Shown piece by piece: positions 15,849-24,406 of a DNA stretch of 42,700 nucleotides (its first letter is position 1; every line of letters begins with the position of its first letter). The stretch comes from Catenulispora rubra. GTDB taxonomy: Bacteria; Actinomycetota; Actinomycetes; Streptomycetales; Catenulisporaceae. The position numbers and the translations under genes are program-made. Under the pieces are notes generated by a model, which was given only the letters and a program-made list of their open reading frames with translations, did no database searches and was not told where the DNA came from. The stretch lies in assembly GCF_015356825.1 (NCBI RefSeq), contig NZ_JAACYW010000075.1:1-42700 (forward strand), in the 5' to 3' direction.

Positions 15849-16703
15849 ATGATGTCCGGCTTGCCCAACCGTTCCGGCCACCGCCGGAGACCGACGAGAA
15901 CCGCCCTCACTGCAGCCTTCGCCGTTGTTGCCGCCGGTGCGTCCGTCGTCGCCCCGAGCGCCGCGCAGGCCGCCACCACCACGCTCTACGCCTCGCCGAC
16001 CGGCAACGGAACGTCCTGCACGTCCGCCGCTCCGTGTTCCCTGACTCAGGCGCGGTCCTCGGTCGAAGCCATCGACACGAACATGACCGGCGACATCGTC
16101 GTCCAGCTCGCCGGCGGCGCCTACCGCCTGACCTCGCCGCTCAGCCTCGGCAGCGCCGATTCGGGCACCAACGGGCACACGGTCCGCTGGCAGGCGAACA
16201 ACATCTACGCCGCGTCGGTCCCGGTCGGAGCCGACTCGCGGCAGCTCTACATCGACGGCGCGCCGGAGGTCATCGCGCAGGCCGGGGTGACCGCCAACGG
16301 CGGCACCGGCACCGCCGCGGTCCACGCGGTCGGCGCGGGCAAGTGCCTGGACGACAACAACTGGAGCACGACGCCGGGGACCCAGCAGCAGATCTGGGAC
16401 TGCAACGGCCAGAGCAACCAGACGTTCACACACACCGCGTCGGGCCAGATCACCCTGTTCAGCGGCAGCAGCCAGCTGTGCCTGGACGACTACGGCTGGG
16501 GCACCACCAACGGCACCCAGGCCGTCGTCTACACCTGCACCGGCCAGGTCAACCAGCAGTGGAACCTCAATCCGGACGGCACGATCACCAACGCCTTCTC
16601 CGGCCTCTGTCTCGACGTGAGCGGCGGCGGGACGGCGAACGGCACCCTGGTCCAGCTCTGGACCTGCGACGGCGGCGGCAACCAGCAATGGAACCTCGGC
16701 TGA
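15849..16703 (+). pseudogene. in-frame remnant: beta-helix hydrolase N-terminus fused to CBM13
   Basis: An open 284-residue frame with a signal peptide (ending near SAAQA), the opening of a right-handed parallel beta-helix enzyme (TLYASPTGNGTSC, MTGDIVVQLAGGAYRLTSPL, ADSGTNGHTVRWQA), then ASVPVGADSRQLYIDGA and directly a complete CBM13. In full-length relatives (pectate-lyase-like or GH141-type enzymes of 500 residues or more) about 25 residues stand between WQA and the IYxASVP strand, and the barrel continues for hundreds of residues after RQLYVDG. Both stretches are gone without loss of frame. GGAGG at 15841 suits ATG 15849 or, better, 15852. The product could still be secreted as a small lectin, but catalysis is excluded. 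Confidence 0.7.
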
Positions 16704-16795
16704 CCATCCGCCGCACCCGACCTCTGTCCGGGGCCGTGACCGACGCCCCCGGCCCCGGGCAGAGCCACCATTTCCCACAGAAAGATCCTGACACC

Positions 16796-17854
16796 ATGAC
16801 GACCCCGCTGGCCGTGCGGTACACCGCCGCGCGCACCCTGACGACCGGCCCGGCCGAAACGGCGGCCCCGGGCCCCGGAGAGGTGGAACTCGCCCCGGCC
16901 TACGTCGGGATCTGCGGCACCGACCTGCACATCTTCCACGGCGACATGGACGCGCGGGTCAAGACGCCCGCCGTCATCGGGCACGAGATGTCCGGGCGGG
17001 TGGTCCGCGTCGGCCCGGGGGTCGAGGGTTTCGCGCCCGGCGACCCGGTCACGGTGATGCCGCTGCGCTGGGACGGCACCTGCCCGGCCTGCCTGCGCGG
17101 GCATCGGCACGTGTGCCAGAACCTTGATTTCATCGGCATCGACTCGCCCGGGGCGATGCAGCAGCGCTGGACCGTGCCCGCCTCGACGCTCGTCCGGCTG
17201 CCGGAGTCGCTGCCGCTGGACCGGGCGGCGCTGGTCGAACCCACGGCAGTGGCCGTCCACGACATCGGCCGCGCCGGCGTGCGCGACGGCGACCGGGTCG
17301 TCGTGGTCGGCGCCGGGCCGGTGGGCATGCTGATAGCCCTGGTCGCCGGAGCCGCCGGCGGGGACGTACGGATAGTGGAACCGAACGCCAATCGTCGGCG
17401 CCTGGCCGAACAGCTGGGGCTGCGGACGTGGGACCCCAGCGCGGATTCGGCCGACGGCGACGTGCTCGAGCGCGTCCGCGACTGGACCGGCGACGCCGGC
17501 GCGGACGTCGCGTTCGAAGTCTCCGGCGCCGAGGCCGGCGTGCAGACCGCGGTCGACGTGCTCGCGGTGCGCGGCCGGCTGTGCCTGGTCGCCATCCACC
17601 CCCGGCCCCGGCCGGTGAACCTGCACCGCTTCTTCTGGCGGGAACTGACGCTGATCGGCGCGCGGTTGTACGACCGCGAGGACTTCGAGACCGCTGTGCG
17701 CCTAGTCGCCGAGGGCACCGTCCCGGCCGAGCAGCTGATCAGCAGGGTCGTGCCGCTCGCCGACGCGCTCGGCGCCTTCCAGTCGCTGGAAGCCGGTCAC
17801 GACGTCAAGGTCCTGGTGGACTGCACCGACTCCTCCTCGGAAGGCTCGGCATGA
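16796..17854 (+). CDS. zinc-dependent alcohol dehydrogenase (MDR family)
   Basis: A 352-residue cytosolic medium-chain dehydrogenase of the sorbitol/threonine-dehydrogenase type. ICGTDLHIFHGDM and GHEMSGRV carry the catalytic zinc ligands; VVVGAGPVGMLIALVA is the Rossmann loop with an acidic residue (VEPN) after strand two, favouring NAD+. The structural zinc loop reads DGTCPACLRGHRHVC: only three Cys, with Asp or Gly where the first normally lies. ATG 16796; its stop overlaps the SDR start (ATGA). Likely oxidises a sugar acid or deoxysugar intermediate of the operon's pathway; the exact step is unknown. Confidence 0.87.
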   Translation: MTTPLAVRYTAARTLTTGPAETAAPGPGEVELAPAYVGICGTDLHIFHGDMDARVKTPAVIGHEMSGRVVRVGPGVEGFAPGDPVTVMPLRWDGTCPACLRGHRHVCQNLDFIGIDSPGAMQQRWTVPASTLVRLPESLPLDRAALVEPTAVAVHDIGRAGVRDGDRVVVVGAGPVGMLIALVAGAAGGDVRIVEPNANRRRLAEQLGLRTWDPSADSADGDVLERVRDWTGDAGADVAFEVSGAEAGVQTAVDVLAVRGRLCLVAIHPRPRPVNLHRFFWRELTLIGARLYDREDFETAVRLVAEGTVPAEQLISRVVPLADALGAFQSLEAGHDVKVLVDCTDSSSEGSA

Positions 17855-18618
17855 GCACGAACCGATTCGACTTGACCGGACGCCTGGCCGTCGTCACCGG
17901 CGCGCGCCGCGGCATCGGCCGGGCCATGGCCCGCGCACTGGCCGAGGCCGGGGCCGACGTCATCGGCGTGAGCGCGAACCTGGAGAGCGCCGGCAGCGAC
18001 GTCGAGAAGGACGTGACCGCCGCCGGACGCACTTTCGAGGCGATCCAGGCCGACTTCTCCGATCCGGCCGCCGTCGCCGCACTCGGCGCGGACCTGGCCG
18101 GTCGCGAGCGTCCGGTCGACATCCTGGTCAACAACGCCGGCACCATCGCCCGCACTCCCGCCGCCCAGCACTCCGACGCCGACTGGGACGTGGTCCTGCA
18201 GGTCAACCTCTCGTCGCAGTTCGTGCTCACGCGCGCCGTGGGGGAGCGGATGATCGAACGCGGCCGAGGCAAGGTCATCTTCACCGCCTCGCTGCTCAGC
18301 TTCCAGGGCGGCATCACCGTGCCCGGATACACCGCCGCCAAGCACGGGATCGCCGGGCTGACCAAGGCGCTGGCGAACGAGTGGGCGCCGCACGGCGTCA
18401 ACGTCAACGCCATCGCTCCCGGCTACATCGCCACCGACAACACCCAGGCGCTGCGCGACGACGCCGAACGCAGCGCGGCGATCCTGGGGCGCATCCCGGC
18501 CGGCCGCTGGGGGAGCGCCGACGACCTGGCCGGCGCGACCGTCTTCCTCGCCTCGGACGCCGCCGCGTACGTGCACGGCACGATCCTGCCGGTCGACGGC
18601 GGGTGGCTGGGCCGATGA
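17851..18618 (+). CDS. short-chain dehydrogenase (KduD / 2-keto-3-deoxy-L-fuconate dehydrogenase-like)
   Basis: A 255-residue classical SDR: TGARRGIG cofactor loop (16-23), NNAG, Ser in FTASLLSF, catalytic Tyr160 and Lys164 in YTAAK, and the closing PVDGGW. The stretch from GLTKALANEWAPHGVNVNAI to GYIATDNTQALR is close to 2-deoxy-D-gluconate 3-dehydrogenase (KduD). In non-phosphorylative L-fucose catabolism an SDR of this kind oxidises 2-keto-3-deoxy-L-fuconate, which fits the neighbours. Start and stop overlap both flanking genes by 4 bases, so ADH, SDR and AKR are translationally coupled. A role in uronate metabolism is the alternative. Confidence 0.9.
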   Translation: MSTNRFDLTGRLAVVTGARRGIGRAMARALAEAGADVIGVSANLESAGSDVEKDVTAAGRTFEAIQADFSDPAAVAALGADLAGRERPVDILVNNAGTIARTPAAQHSDADWDVVLQVNLSSQFVLTRAVGERMIERGRGKVIFTASLLSFQGGITVPGYTAAKHGIAGLTKALANEWAPHGVNVNAIAPGYIATDNTQALRDDAERSAAILGRIPAGRWGSADDLAGATVFLASDAAAYVHGTILPVDGGWLGR

Positions 18619-19583
18619 ACCGCCGAGAGGTCACGAACACGCCGCTGGCCCTGACCGATCTCGGCTTCGGGGGCTCGCCGATCGGGAACCTGTATCGGGA
18701 GGTCTCCGACGCTGATGCCGAGGCTGCGATCGTCGCGGCCTGGGACGCAGGCGTGCGTTACTTCGACACCGCGCCGCACTATGGACTCGGACTGTCGGAG
18801 CGCCGCCTCGGCGCGGTGCTGCGCGAGCATCCCCGCGACGAGTACATGCTGTCGTCGAAGGTCGGCCGCCTGCTCGTCCCCAACGAAGCGCCCAGCGGTC
18901 AGGACGATGACGGCTTCGCGGTCCCTGACACGGTGCGCAGGCAGTGGGACTTCAGCAGGGACGGCATCATGCGCTCCATCGAGGCGTCCCTAGACCGTCT
19001 CGGTACGGATCGCCTCGACATCGTCTACGTCCACGACCCCGACGAGCACTGGCGCGAAGCGGCCGAGGAGGCCATGCCCGCTCTCGCTCAGCTGCGCGAC
19101 GAGGGCGTCATCGGCGCGATCGGTGCCGGGATGAACCAGTCCGCGATGCTCACCCGCTTCCTGCGGGAGACCCCCGCGGACGTGGTCATGCTGGCCGGCC
19201 GGTACACCCTGCTCGACCAGGGCGCCCTCGACGACGTGCTGCCGGCTGCGCTCGAGCACCGCAAGAGCGTCGTCGCGGCCGGTGTCTTCAACTCCGGTCT
19301 GCTGGCCACCGAGCATCCGGCGGCTGGGATGAAGTACGACTACCGGGAGGCCTCCGCAGAGCTCGTCGCCCGCGCCCAGATGATCGCGGAGGTCTGCGAG
19401 GCACACGGGACGACGCTGCCCGCCGCGGCCATCGCCTTCCCGTTCACGCACCCCGCTGTCGTCAACGTCACGCTCGGTATGCGGACCTCTGAGCAGGTGG
19501 CCCGGAACATCGAGCTGTACCGGGCGAGCGTTCCCGAAGCCCTGTGGTCCTACCTGCGGTCCCTGGGTCTGATCAGCCTTTAA
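18615..19583 (+). CDS. aldo/keto reductase, L-fucose dehydrogenase-like
   Basis: A 322-residue AKR of the D-threo-aldose 1-dehydrogenase / L-fucose dehydrogenase / pyridoxal 4-dehydrogenase group, recognised by GGSPIGNLYREVSD and AGVRYFDTAPHYGLGLSERR. The catalytic tetrad is visible as Asp51, Tyr56, Lys82 and His140. Such enzymes oxidise L-fucose (or L-galactose) with NAD(P)+ to the lactone, the first step of the oxidative pathway; the lactonase that should follow is the pseudogene at 14981. ATG 18615 overlaps the SDR stop. Last gene of the operon; 39 bases separate it from an unrelated-looking gene. Confidence 0.88.
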   Translation: MNRREVTNTPLALTDLGFGGSPIGNLYREVSDADAEAAIVAAWDAGVRYFDTAPHYGLGLSERRLGAVLREHPRDEYMLSSKVGRLLVPNEAPSGQDDDGFAVPDTVRRQWDFSRDGIMRSIEASLDRLGTDRLDIVYVHDPDEHWREAAEEAMPALAQLRDEGVIGAIGAGMNQSAMLTRFLRETPADVVMLAGRYTLLDQGALDDVLPAALEHRKSVVAAGVFNSGLLATEHPAAGMKYDYREASAELVARAQMIAEVCEAHGTTLPAAAIAFPFTHPAVVNVTLGMRTSEQVARNIELYRASVPEALWSYLRSLGLISL

Positions 19584-19622
19584 CCAGTGGCCGCCAGTGG
19601 AGATCGCTGGTAGACATCCGTC

Positions 19623-20402
19623 GTGCATACGACTCCCGAGCTGCCTGAGCTGCTCAAGCTGATCGAAGACCGCTCGTCCGCCTTCCGTGCCGCAGTGCAG
19701 GCCGCGCCTGATCTCGACGCGGAGGTCGCGGGCTGCCCCGGGTGGACGCTGACGGTCCTGGCGCGGCACCTGGGCGGCGTGCAGCGCCGGTGGTCCGGCA
19801 TCGTCGCGGCCGGTCCGGCCGACGCGCCCCCGCCCGGGACCTGGCAGACGGCGGCCGAGTCGGCGCCGGAGGAGCGCGAGGCCCTGCTCGACTGGCTCGC
19901 CGAGTCGACCCGGCAGCTGGTGGACACGCTGCGCGAGGCCGGCCCGGACCGGGGCTGCTGGACCTGGTGGGGCGACACCCAGTCGCCGGAGACCTCCGGC
20001 GCCGTCGCCCGGCACCAGGTGCAGGAAGCCGCGGTCCACACCTACGACGCCCAGCTCGCCGGCGGCGTCGCACAGCCGCCGGCCCTGCCGGAGGAGGTGG
20101 CGGTCGACGGTGTCGAGGAGTTCAGCACGACCTGCGGCACCACCGAGACGCCCTGGCCGCACGAGCCCGCCACCGTCGACGTCCACATCACCGAGGGCTA
20201 CTCCTGGCGCCTCACGCTGTCCGCCGACGGCTCGAGCGTGCGCCAGCTGTCGGACGCCGACGCGGGCTCAGCCGCCACCGCCTTCATGCGAGGCACGGCG
20301 AGCGACGTGATCCTCGTGTCCTACGACCGGATCCCGCTGGACACGCTCGAGCTCGGCGGCGACGTGAGCGTTGTCGAGCGGCTCCGCACCTGGGAGTTCT
20401 AG
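19623..20402 (+). CDS. maleylpyruvate isomerase family mycothiol-dependent enzyme
   Basis: A 259-residue protein of the MDMPI (DinB-like) family: an N-terminal four-helix metal-binding domain (GWTLTVLARHLGGVQRRW, ARHQVQEAAVHTYDAQL) and a C-terminal SCP2-like sandwich ending LGGDVSVVERLRTWEF. Family members use mycothiol, the actinobacterial thiol, for isomerase or S-transferase reactions; the substrate is unknown. GTG 19623 has no close ribosome site, but a -10-like TAGACAT at 19611-19617 lies six bases upstream, so the mRNA may be leaderless. It converges with the fucosidase gene, 15 bases away. Confidence 0.87.
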   Translation: MHTTPELPELLKLIEDRSSAFRAAVQAAPDLDAEVAGCPGWTLTVLARHLGGVQRRWSGIVAAGPADAPPPGTWQTAAESAPEEREALLDWLAESTRQLVDTLREAGPDRGCWTWWGDTQSPETSGAVARHQVQEAAVHTYDAQLAGGVAQPPALPEEVAVDGVEEFSTTCGTTETPWPHEPATVDVHITEGYSWRLTLSADGSSVRQLSDADAGSAATAFMRGTASDVILVSYDRIPLDTLELGGDVSVVERLRTWEF

Positions 20403-20417
20403 GCCAAGCCCGGGACC

Positions 20418-22430
20418 CTACAGGGACGGATCGAAGAACGGTCGGTCGTAGACCTCGAACGAGCGGATCGAAGCCCAGCAGCCGGTGTCCAGGGCGGTGA
20501 CCGTGATGCGGAGGTGGCGTGTGGCCGCGGCGAAGGTGACGGTCTGGACCTGGGCGGTGCTGGTGGTCGCGGTCAGGTCGGCGAGGGTGGTCCAGGACGT
20601 GCCGTCGGGGGAGGCGTCGATCCGGTAGCCGTAGCGGTGGCCGGCGAATTCCCAGGCGACGCGCGCTCCGGTCACGGTGGTGACGCTGCCGAGGTCGACG
20701 CTCAGCCAGTGGCCGGTGGCGCCGTCGGCCGCGCACCAGCGGGTGGAGGTGTCGCCGTCCACGGCGTTCGCGGCGAGGTTTCCGTGCGCGGTTTCGACGC
20801 TGTCGGCGCTGGTCGCGCGACCGCGCGCGATGCCGGTGGGGATGACGGTTCGGTCCAGGACGATCGCGATCACGGTGTCGTCCGGGTAGCGGGTGCGGTC
20901 GATGCCGCTGATCGTGGCCTGATTTCCGGTGCTGCTGCCTGTATTGAGCGCGAGCGGGGCGTGCGACACCACGTCGTAGGCCCGCACCGCGTGGGCGTCG
21001 CCGAGCGCAGGCGTGGTGAACGTACTTCCGGAGTAGCCGGGCAGCAGGTGGACGTAGACGGTGTTCGCGGTGAAGGTGAAGCCGTACTGGCCGTCCACCG
21101 GGTCCCACGGTCCGCCGCGCGTGTTGTAGACCGCCTCGCCGTTGGCCTTCATGAACGTGCCGAGCTGCTGCATCAGCGCGGCCTGGTTGGCCGGGACGGT
21201 GCCGTGGCGGTCCGGTCCCACGTTGATCAGCACGCACATGTCCCGGATGAAGCTGTTGACCAGCAGCGCCATCGCGTCGGCGTAGCTCATCACGTGCCCG
21301 TCGGAGTTGTAGCCCCACGTGCTGCCGACGCTGAACGTCTTCTGCACCAGGTGGCCGGACCGCAGGCGGCCGGTGGGCACGGCGCCGCCTTCGTCGACGT
21401 CGTAGTCGCCGATCCAGCCCGATCGGGGCGTGGTGGTCGCCGTCGGTTGGGATTGGCGCACCAGGCCGGTCAGTCCCAGCGGCAGTCCGGTGCCCGTCTC
21501 CGTCGCGCCGTAGGCGGCGTCCACCTGCCAGCCGTTGCCGGAGTCCCGGTAGCGGCCCGGCTCCCAGAAGAACGACGCGTCGGCGTCAGAGCCCTGCTCG
21601 GCCAGCCAGCCGCCGTCCCACCAGAAGTCGTCCAGCGCGCCGTACTGCGTGACCAACTCCTTGACACACTGGTACACCTCCTCCTTCATCAGCCGGGCGT
21701 TCTCGTGGTGCGCCGGGTCGGTGGTGTAGCCCCAGGGGTTGGCGGCGCAGTGGGTGCCGGTGACGTCGTAGTAGCCGGGGTAGCGCCAGTTGATCGGGGA
21801 GTAGTAGAGGCCGACCCGCAGTCCTGCGGCGCGCACCGCGGACACGTACTCCCTGACGAAATCGCGCTTCAACGGTGCCTGCCCCGCGTTCCAGCTGGTG
21901 GGGTAGCTGCTCGGCCACAACGCGAAGCCGTCGTGGTGCCGGGCGGTGAGCACGGTGTAGCCGGCGCCGAGCTGCTGGGCCAGCCGGGCCCAGTCAGTGG
22001 GCTGATAGGCGTCGGCGGTGAACTGCTGCGGCGAGGACTGCGTGACGAAGTTCTGGTACGCAGCGGGTGTGATGGCGGCCGAGTGCATGTACCACTCGCC
22101 GTGCGCCGGGCCGGCGTAGACGCCCCAGTGGATGAACATGCCCAGGCGGGTGTCGCGCAGCCACTGGATCGTCGCGTCGGGTTGCTGCCACATCCCCTGG
22201 TCGAGCTTCGGGATCCGCAGGGGGACCAACGGATTCGGCTGCGTGGCGGCGTCCGTGGCGTCCGTGGCGTCGATGGCGTCGATGGCGTCGATGGCGTCGA
22301 TGGCGTGCGGAGTGTGGGCGGCGTCTGCGAAAGCTTCAGCAGGGTTTTCTGCGCCGGCAGCGATGCCTGCGGCGGTCAACGTCGCCGCCGTGCCGGTGAG
22401 CACGGTGCGTCGGGACACAGAGTTCGTCAT
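20418..22430 (-). CDS. secreted GH29 alpha-L-fucosidase with F5/8-type C-terminal module
   Basis: A 670-residue exported retaining fucosidase. Order: twin-arginine signal (SRRTVLTGTAATLTAAG); a repetitive DAIDAIDAT linker; GH29 barrel from about residue 60 to 420 (GMFIHWGVYAGP, TARHHDGFALW, LINVGPDRHG) with nucleophile Asp272 in FWWDGGW; C-terminal beta domain; discoidin/CBM32-like module (about 545-665: ANAVDGDTSTRW, VDLGSV, RYGYRIDASPDG). ATG 22430 has GGAG 7 bases upstream on this strand. It would free L-fucose from xyloglucan, arabinogalactan or other fucosylated glycans, feeding the transport and oxidation operon that ends at 19583. It diverges from the GH5 gene and shares its control region. 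Confidence 0.92.
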   Translation of the reverse strand: MTNSVSRRTVLTGTAATLTAAGIAAGAENPAEAFADAAHTPHAIDAIDAIDAIDATDATDAATQPNPLVPLRIPKLDQGMWQQPDATIQWLRDTRLGMFIHWGVYAGPAHGEWYMHSAAITPAAYQNFVTQSSPQQFTADAYQPTDWARLAQQLGAGYTVLTARHHDGFALWPSSYPTSWNAGQAPLKRDFVREYVSAVRAAGLRVGLYYSPINWRYPGYYDVTGTHCAANPWGYTTDPAHHENARLMKEEVYQCVKELVTQYGALDDFWWDGGWLAEQGSDADASFFWEPGRYRDSGNGWQVDAAYGATETGTGLPLGLTGLVRQSQPTATTTPRSGWIGDYDVDEGGAVPTGRLRSGHLVQKTFSVGSTWGYNSDGHVMSYADAMALLVNSFIRDMCVLINVGPDRHGTVPANQAALMQQLGTFMKANGEAVYNTRGGPWDPVDGQYGFTFTANTVYVHLLPGYSGSTFTTPALGDAHAVRAYDVVSHAPLALNTGSSTGNQATISGIDRTRYPDDTVIAIVLDRTVIPTGIARGRATSADSVETAHGNLAANAVDGDTSTRWCAADGATGHWLSVDLGSVTTVTGARVAWEFAGHRYGYRIDASPDGTSWTTLADLTATTSTAQVQTVTFAAATRHLRITVTALDTGCWASIRSFEVYDRPFFDPSL
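22248..22301. repeat. six 9-base tandem repeats in the fucosidase gene
   Basis: Six consecutive 9-base units, two of ggcgtccgt then four of ggcgtcgat (plus strand), encode the DAI/DAT linker between signal peptide and catalytic domain of the fucosidase. Being a multiple of three, copy-number change would alter linker length without shifting the frame. Confidence 0.9.
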
Positions 22431-22503
22431 CAGGGGTCTCCGAAACTGTCGGGAAGCTTGCCGTGCCGCCAAGCGGCTAGTAGCCTCCGTCGCGCAAGGC
22501 AGG

Positions 22504-22537
22504 GAGAAACTTTCTCTTCATACTAGCGAAAGCTTTC
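22504..22537. promoter_or_regulatory. two palindromes in the fucosidase/GH5 divergent control region
   Basis: GAGAAACTTTCTC (22504-22516) is a perfect 13-base odd palindrome containing the shared GAAACTTTC core; GAAAGCTTTC (22528-22537) is a perfect 10-base palindrome. Centres are 22-23 bases apart, about two helical turns, so a dimer pair could bind one DNA face. The site is 58 bases from the GH5 start and 74 from the fucosidase start and could repress both. Confidence 0.6.
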
Positions 22538-22573
22538 TGCCTCACAAGTCCCCGCGCTCACCTTGGAGGTCCC

Positions 22574-24331
22574 ATGCGGCTTGCTGTCTTCTCCAGAACC
22601 CGATGGCGGTCCGGCGTGACCGTCGTCGGCCTCGCCGGCCTGCTGTTCGCCGGCGTCTCCGCGGCCGCGCTCCCGGCGAACGCCGCTGGCGCTATCACCG
22701 CCTCGCAGAGCACTGCCGGGCCGTCGAACGCCGCGACGCGGTTCGTCGCCGACATGCAGCCCGGCTACAACATCGGAAACACGCTCGACGCCATCCCGAC
22801 CGAGACCTCCTGGGGCAACCCGCTGATCAACCAGCAGTACCTCCAGAAGATCAAGTCCCTCGGCTACAAGAGCATCCGGCTTCCGGTGACCTGGAGCGGG
22901 CACGAGGGCGCCGCCCCCGACTACACCATCGACCCGGCCTGGACGGCCCGCGTCAAGCAGGTCGCCGACTGGGCGCAGGCCGACGGCCTGATCGTGGTGG
23001 TCAACGTGCACCACGACTCGTGGCAGTGGATCACGAACATGGCCACCGACCCGACCGTGCGGCCGCACTACGACGCGATCTGGACCCAGATCGCCGGCGC
23101 CTTCAAGGACGAGCCGCGTTCTCTGGTCTTCGAAGCCGACAACGAGCAGTCGTTCGCCGGCGTCACCGACACCCAGGGCGAGACGCTTCTGAACGAACTC
23201 CAGACGGACTTCTTCACCATCGTCCGCGGCACGCCGGGCGCGAACTCCACGCGCTATCTGATGCTGTCCACCCTCGGCGACACGGCTTCCCAGCCGCTGG
23301 ACGACGCGCTGTCCGCCGAGATCGCCTCACTGCACGACTCGCACCTGATCGCCTCGTTCCACTACTACGGCTACTGGCCGTTCGGCGTGAACATCGCTGG
23401 CGTGAACACCTTCGACGCCACCTCGCAGCAGAACATGCTCGACGCCTTCAACCTGATGCACACCGAGTTCGTGGCGAAGGGCATCCCGGTCTACGCCGGC
23501 GAGGTCGGTCTGTACAACGATTACAAGGCGTTCGGCGGCCTTGAGCAGGGCGAGGTGCTGAAGTACTACGAGCTGCTCGGCTACGAGGCGCGCACCACCG
23601 GCATCACCCTGAGCTACTGGGACGACGGCGGCCGCATCCTGGACCGCACCACCCTGCAGCCGCTGGAGCCGTCCATATTCGCCGCGGAGCAGGCGAGCTG
23701 GACCAGGTGCTCGGGCACCGCGTCCAACGACACGGTGTACGTGCCCAAGGCGAGCCCGGTCGCCGACCAGAGCCTGACGCTCAACCTGAACGGCCTGAAG
23801 TTCACAGCGCTCTACAACGGGCACCAGCTGCTGCACCAAGGCCGCGACTACACCGTCAGCGGCACCCAGCTCACGCTCAAGGCCGCGCTGCTGACCAAGC
23901 TGACCACGCAGGCCGGCGCTCCGGCCTACGGCGTGAACGCGACGCTGTCGGCGCACTTCTCGCGCGGCCTGCCGTGGCAGATCAACATCGTGACCAACGC
24001 CCAGCCCGCGCTGACGGCGGCGACCGCGACGGGCGGCACGTCGAGCGCGTTCACCATCCCCACGCAGTTCAACGGCGACACGCTGTCCATGATGCAGTCC
24101 GTCTACGCCGACGGCACCAACGCCGGCCAGGCGACGTGGACCGCGTACCAGGCGTACAACTCGTCGTTCTCGGCCGACTACGCGAACAACGGCATCGTCC
24201 TGCCGTCCGCATATCTGGCCTCGCTCACCGATGGCAAGCGCGTGACGCTCACGTTCCACTTCTGGAGCGGCGCCACCGCGACGTACTACGTGACCAAGTC
24301 CGGCAGCACCGTCACCGGAACGCTGTCCTGA
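22574..24331 (+). CDS. secreted GH5 endoglucanase with X2-like C-terminal module
   Basis: A 585-residue exported clan GH-A hydrolase. Signal peptide ends near ALPANAAG; the GH5 barrel (about 55-370) opens with PGYNIGNTLDA and ETSWGNP, has VVNVHHDSW, acid/base Glu191 in FEADNEQSF, the FHYYGYWPF aromatic strand and nucleophile Glu310 in YAGEVGLY. Two beta modules follow; the first (about 385-485) resembles CBM_X2, the last is unassigned. Note Gln after the acid/base Glu where most GH5 enzymes have Pro (NEP). The opening motif is like subfamily 2/4 endoglucanases and xyloglucanases. GGAGG precedes ATG 22574. The fucosidase next door makes xyloglucan an attractive substrate (inference). Confidence 0.88.
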   Translation: MRLAVFSRTRWRSGVTVVGLAGLLFAGVSAAALPANAAGAITASQSTAGPSNAATRFVADMQPGYNIGNTLDAIPTETSWGNPLINQQYLQKIKSLGYKSIRLPVTWSGHEGAAPDYTIDPAWTARVKQVADWAQADGLIVVVNVHHDSWQWITNMATDPTVRPHYDAIWTQIAGAFKDEPRSLVFEADNEQSFAGVTDTQGETLLNELQTDFFTIVRGTPGANSTRYLMLSTLGDTASQPLDDALSAEIASLHDSHLIASFHYYGYWPFGVNIAGVNTFDATSQQNMLDAFNLMHTEFVAKGIPVYAGEVGLYNDYKAFGGLEQGEVLKYYELLGYEARTTGITLSYWDDGGRILDRTTLQPLEPSIFAAEQASWTRCSGTASNDTVYVPKASPVADQSLTLNLNGLKFTALYNGHQLLHQGRDYTVSGTQLTLKAALLTKLTTQAGAPAYGVNATLSAHFSRGLPWQINIVTNAQPALTAATATGGTSSAFTIPTQFNGDTLSMMQSVYADGTNAGQATWTAYQAYNSSFSADYANNGIVLPSAYLASLTDGKRVTLTFHFWSGATATYYVTKSGSTVTGTLS

Positions 24332-24344
24332 CCCCACCCCGAGC

Positions 24345-24386
24345 CCACCGCGTGCGCCTGGAGCTGAGGACAGGCGCGCGCGGTGG
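24345..24386 (+). terminator. long hairpin after GH5
   Basis: Arms 24345-24360 and 24371-24386 pair over 16 bases (one G-U) with a 10-base loop, 14 bases after the GH5 stop. No T-tract. It separates the GH5 gene from the hydrolase at 24407. Confidence 0.7.
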
Positions 24387-24406
24387 TCATCGTTTGAGGA
24401 GAAGGT

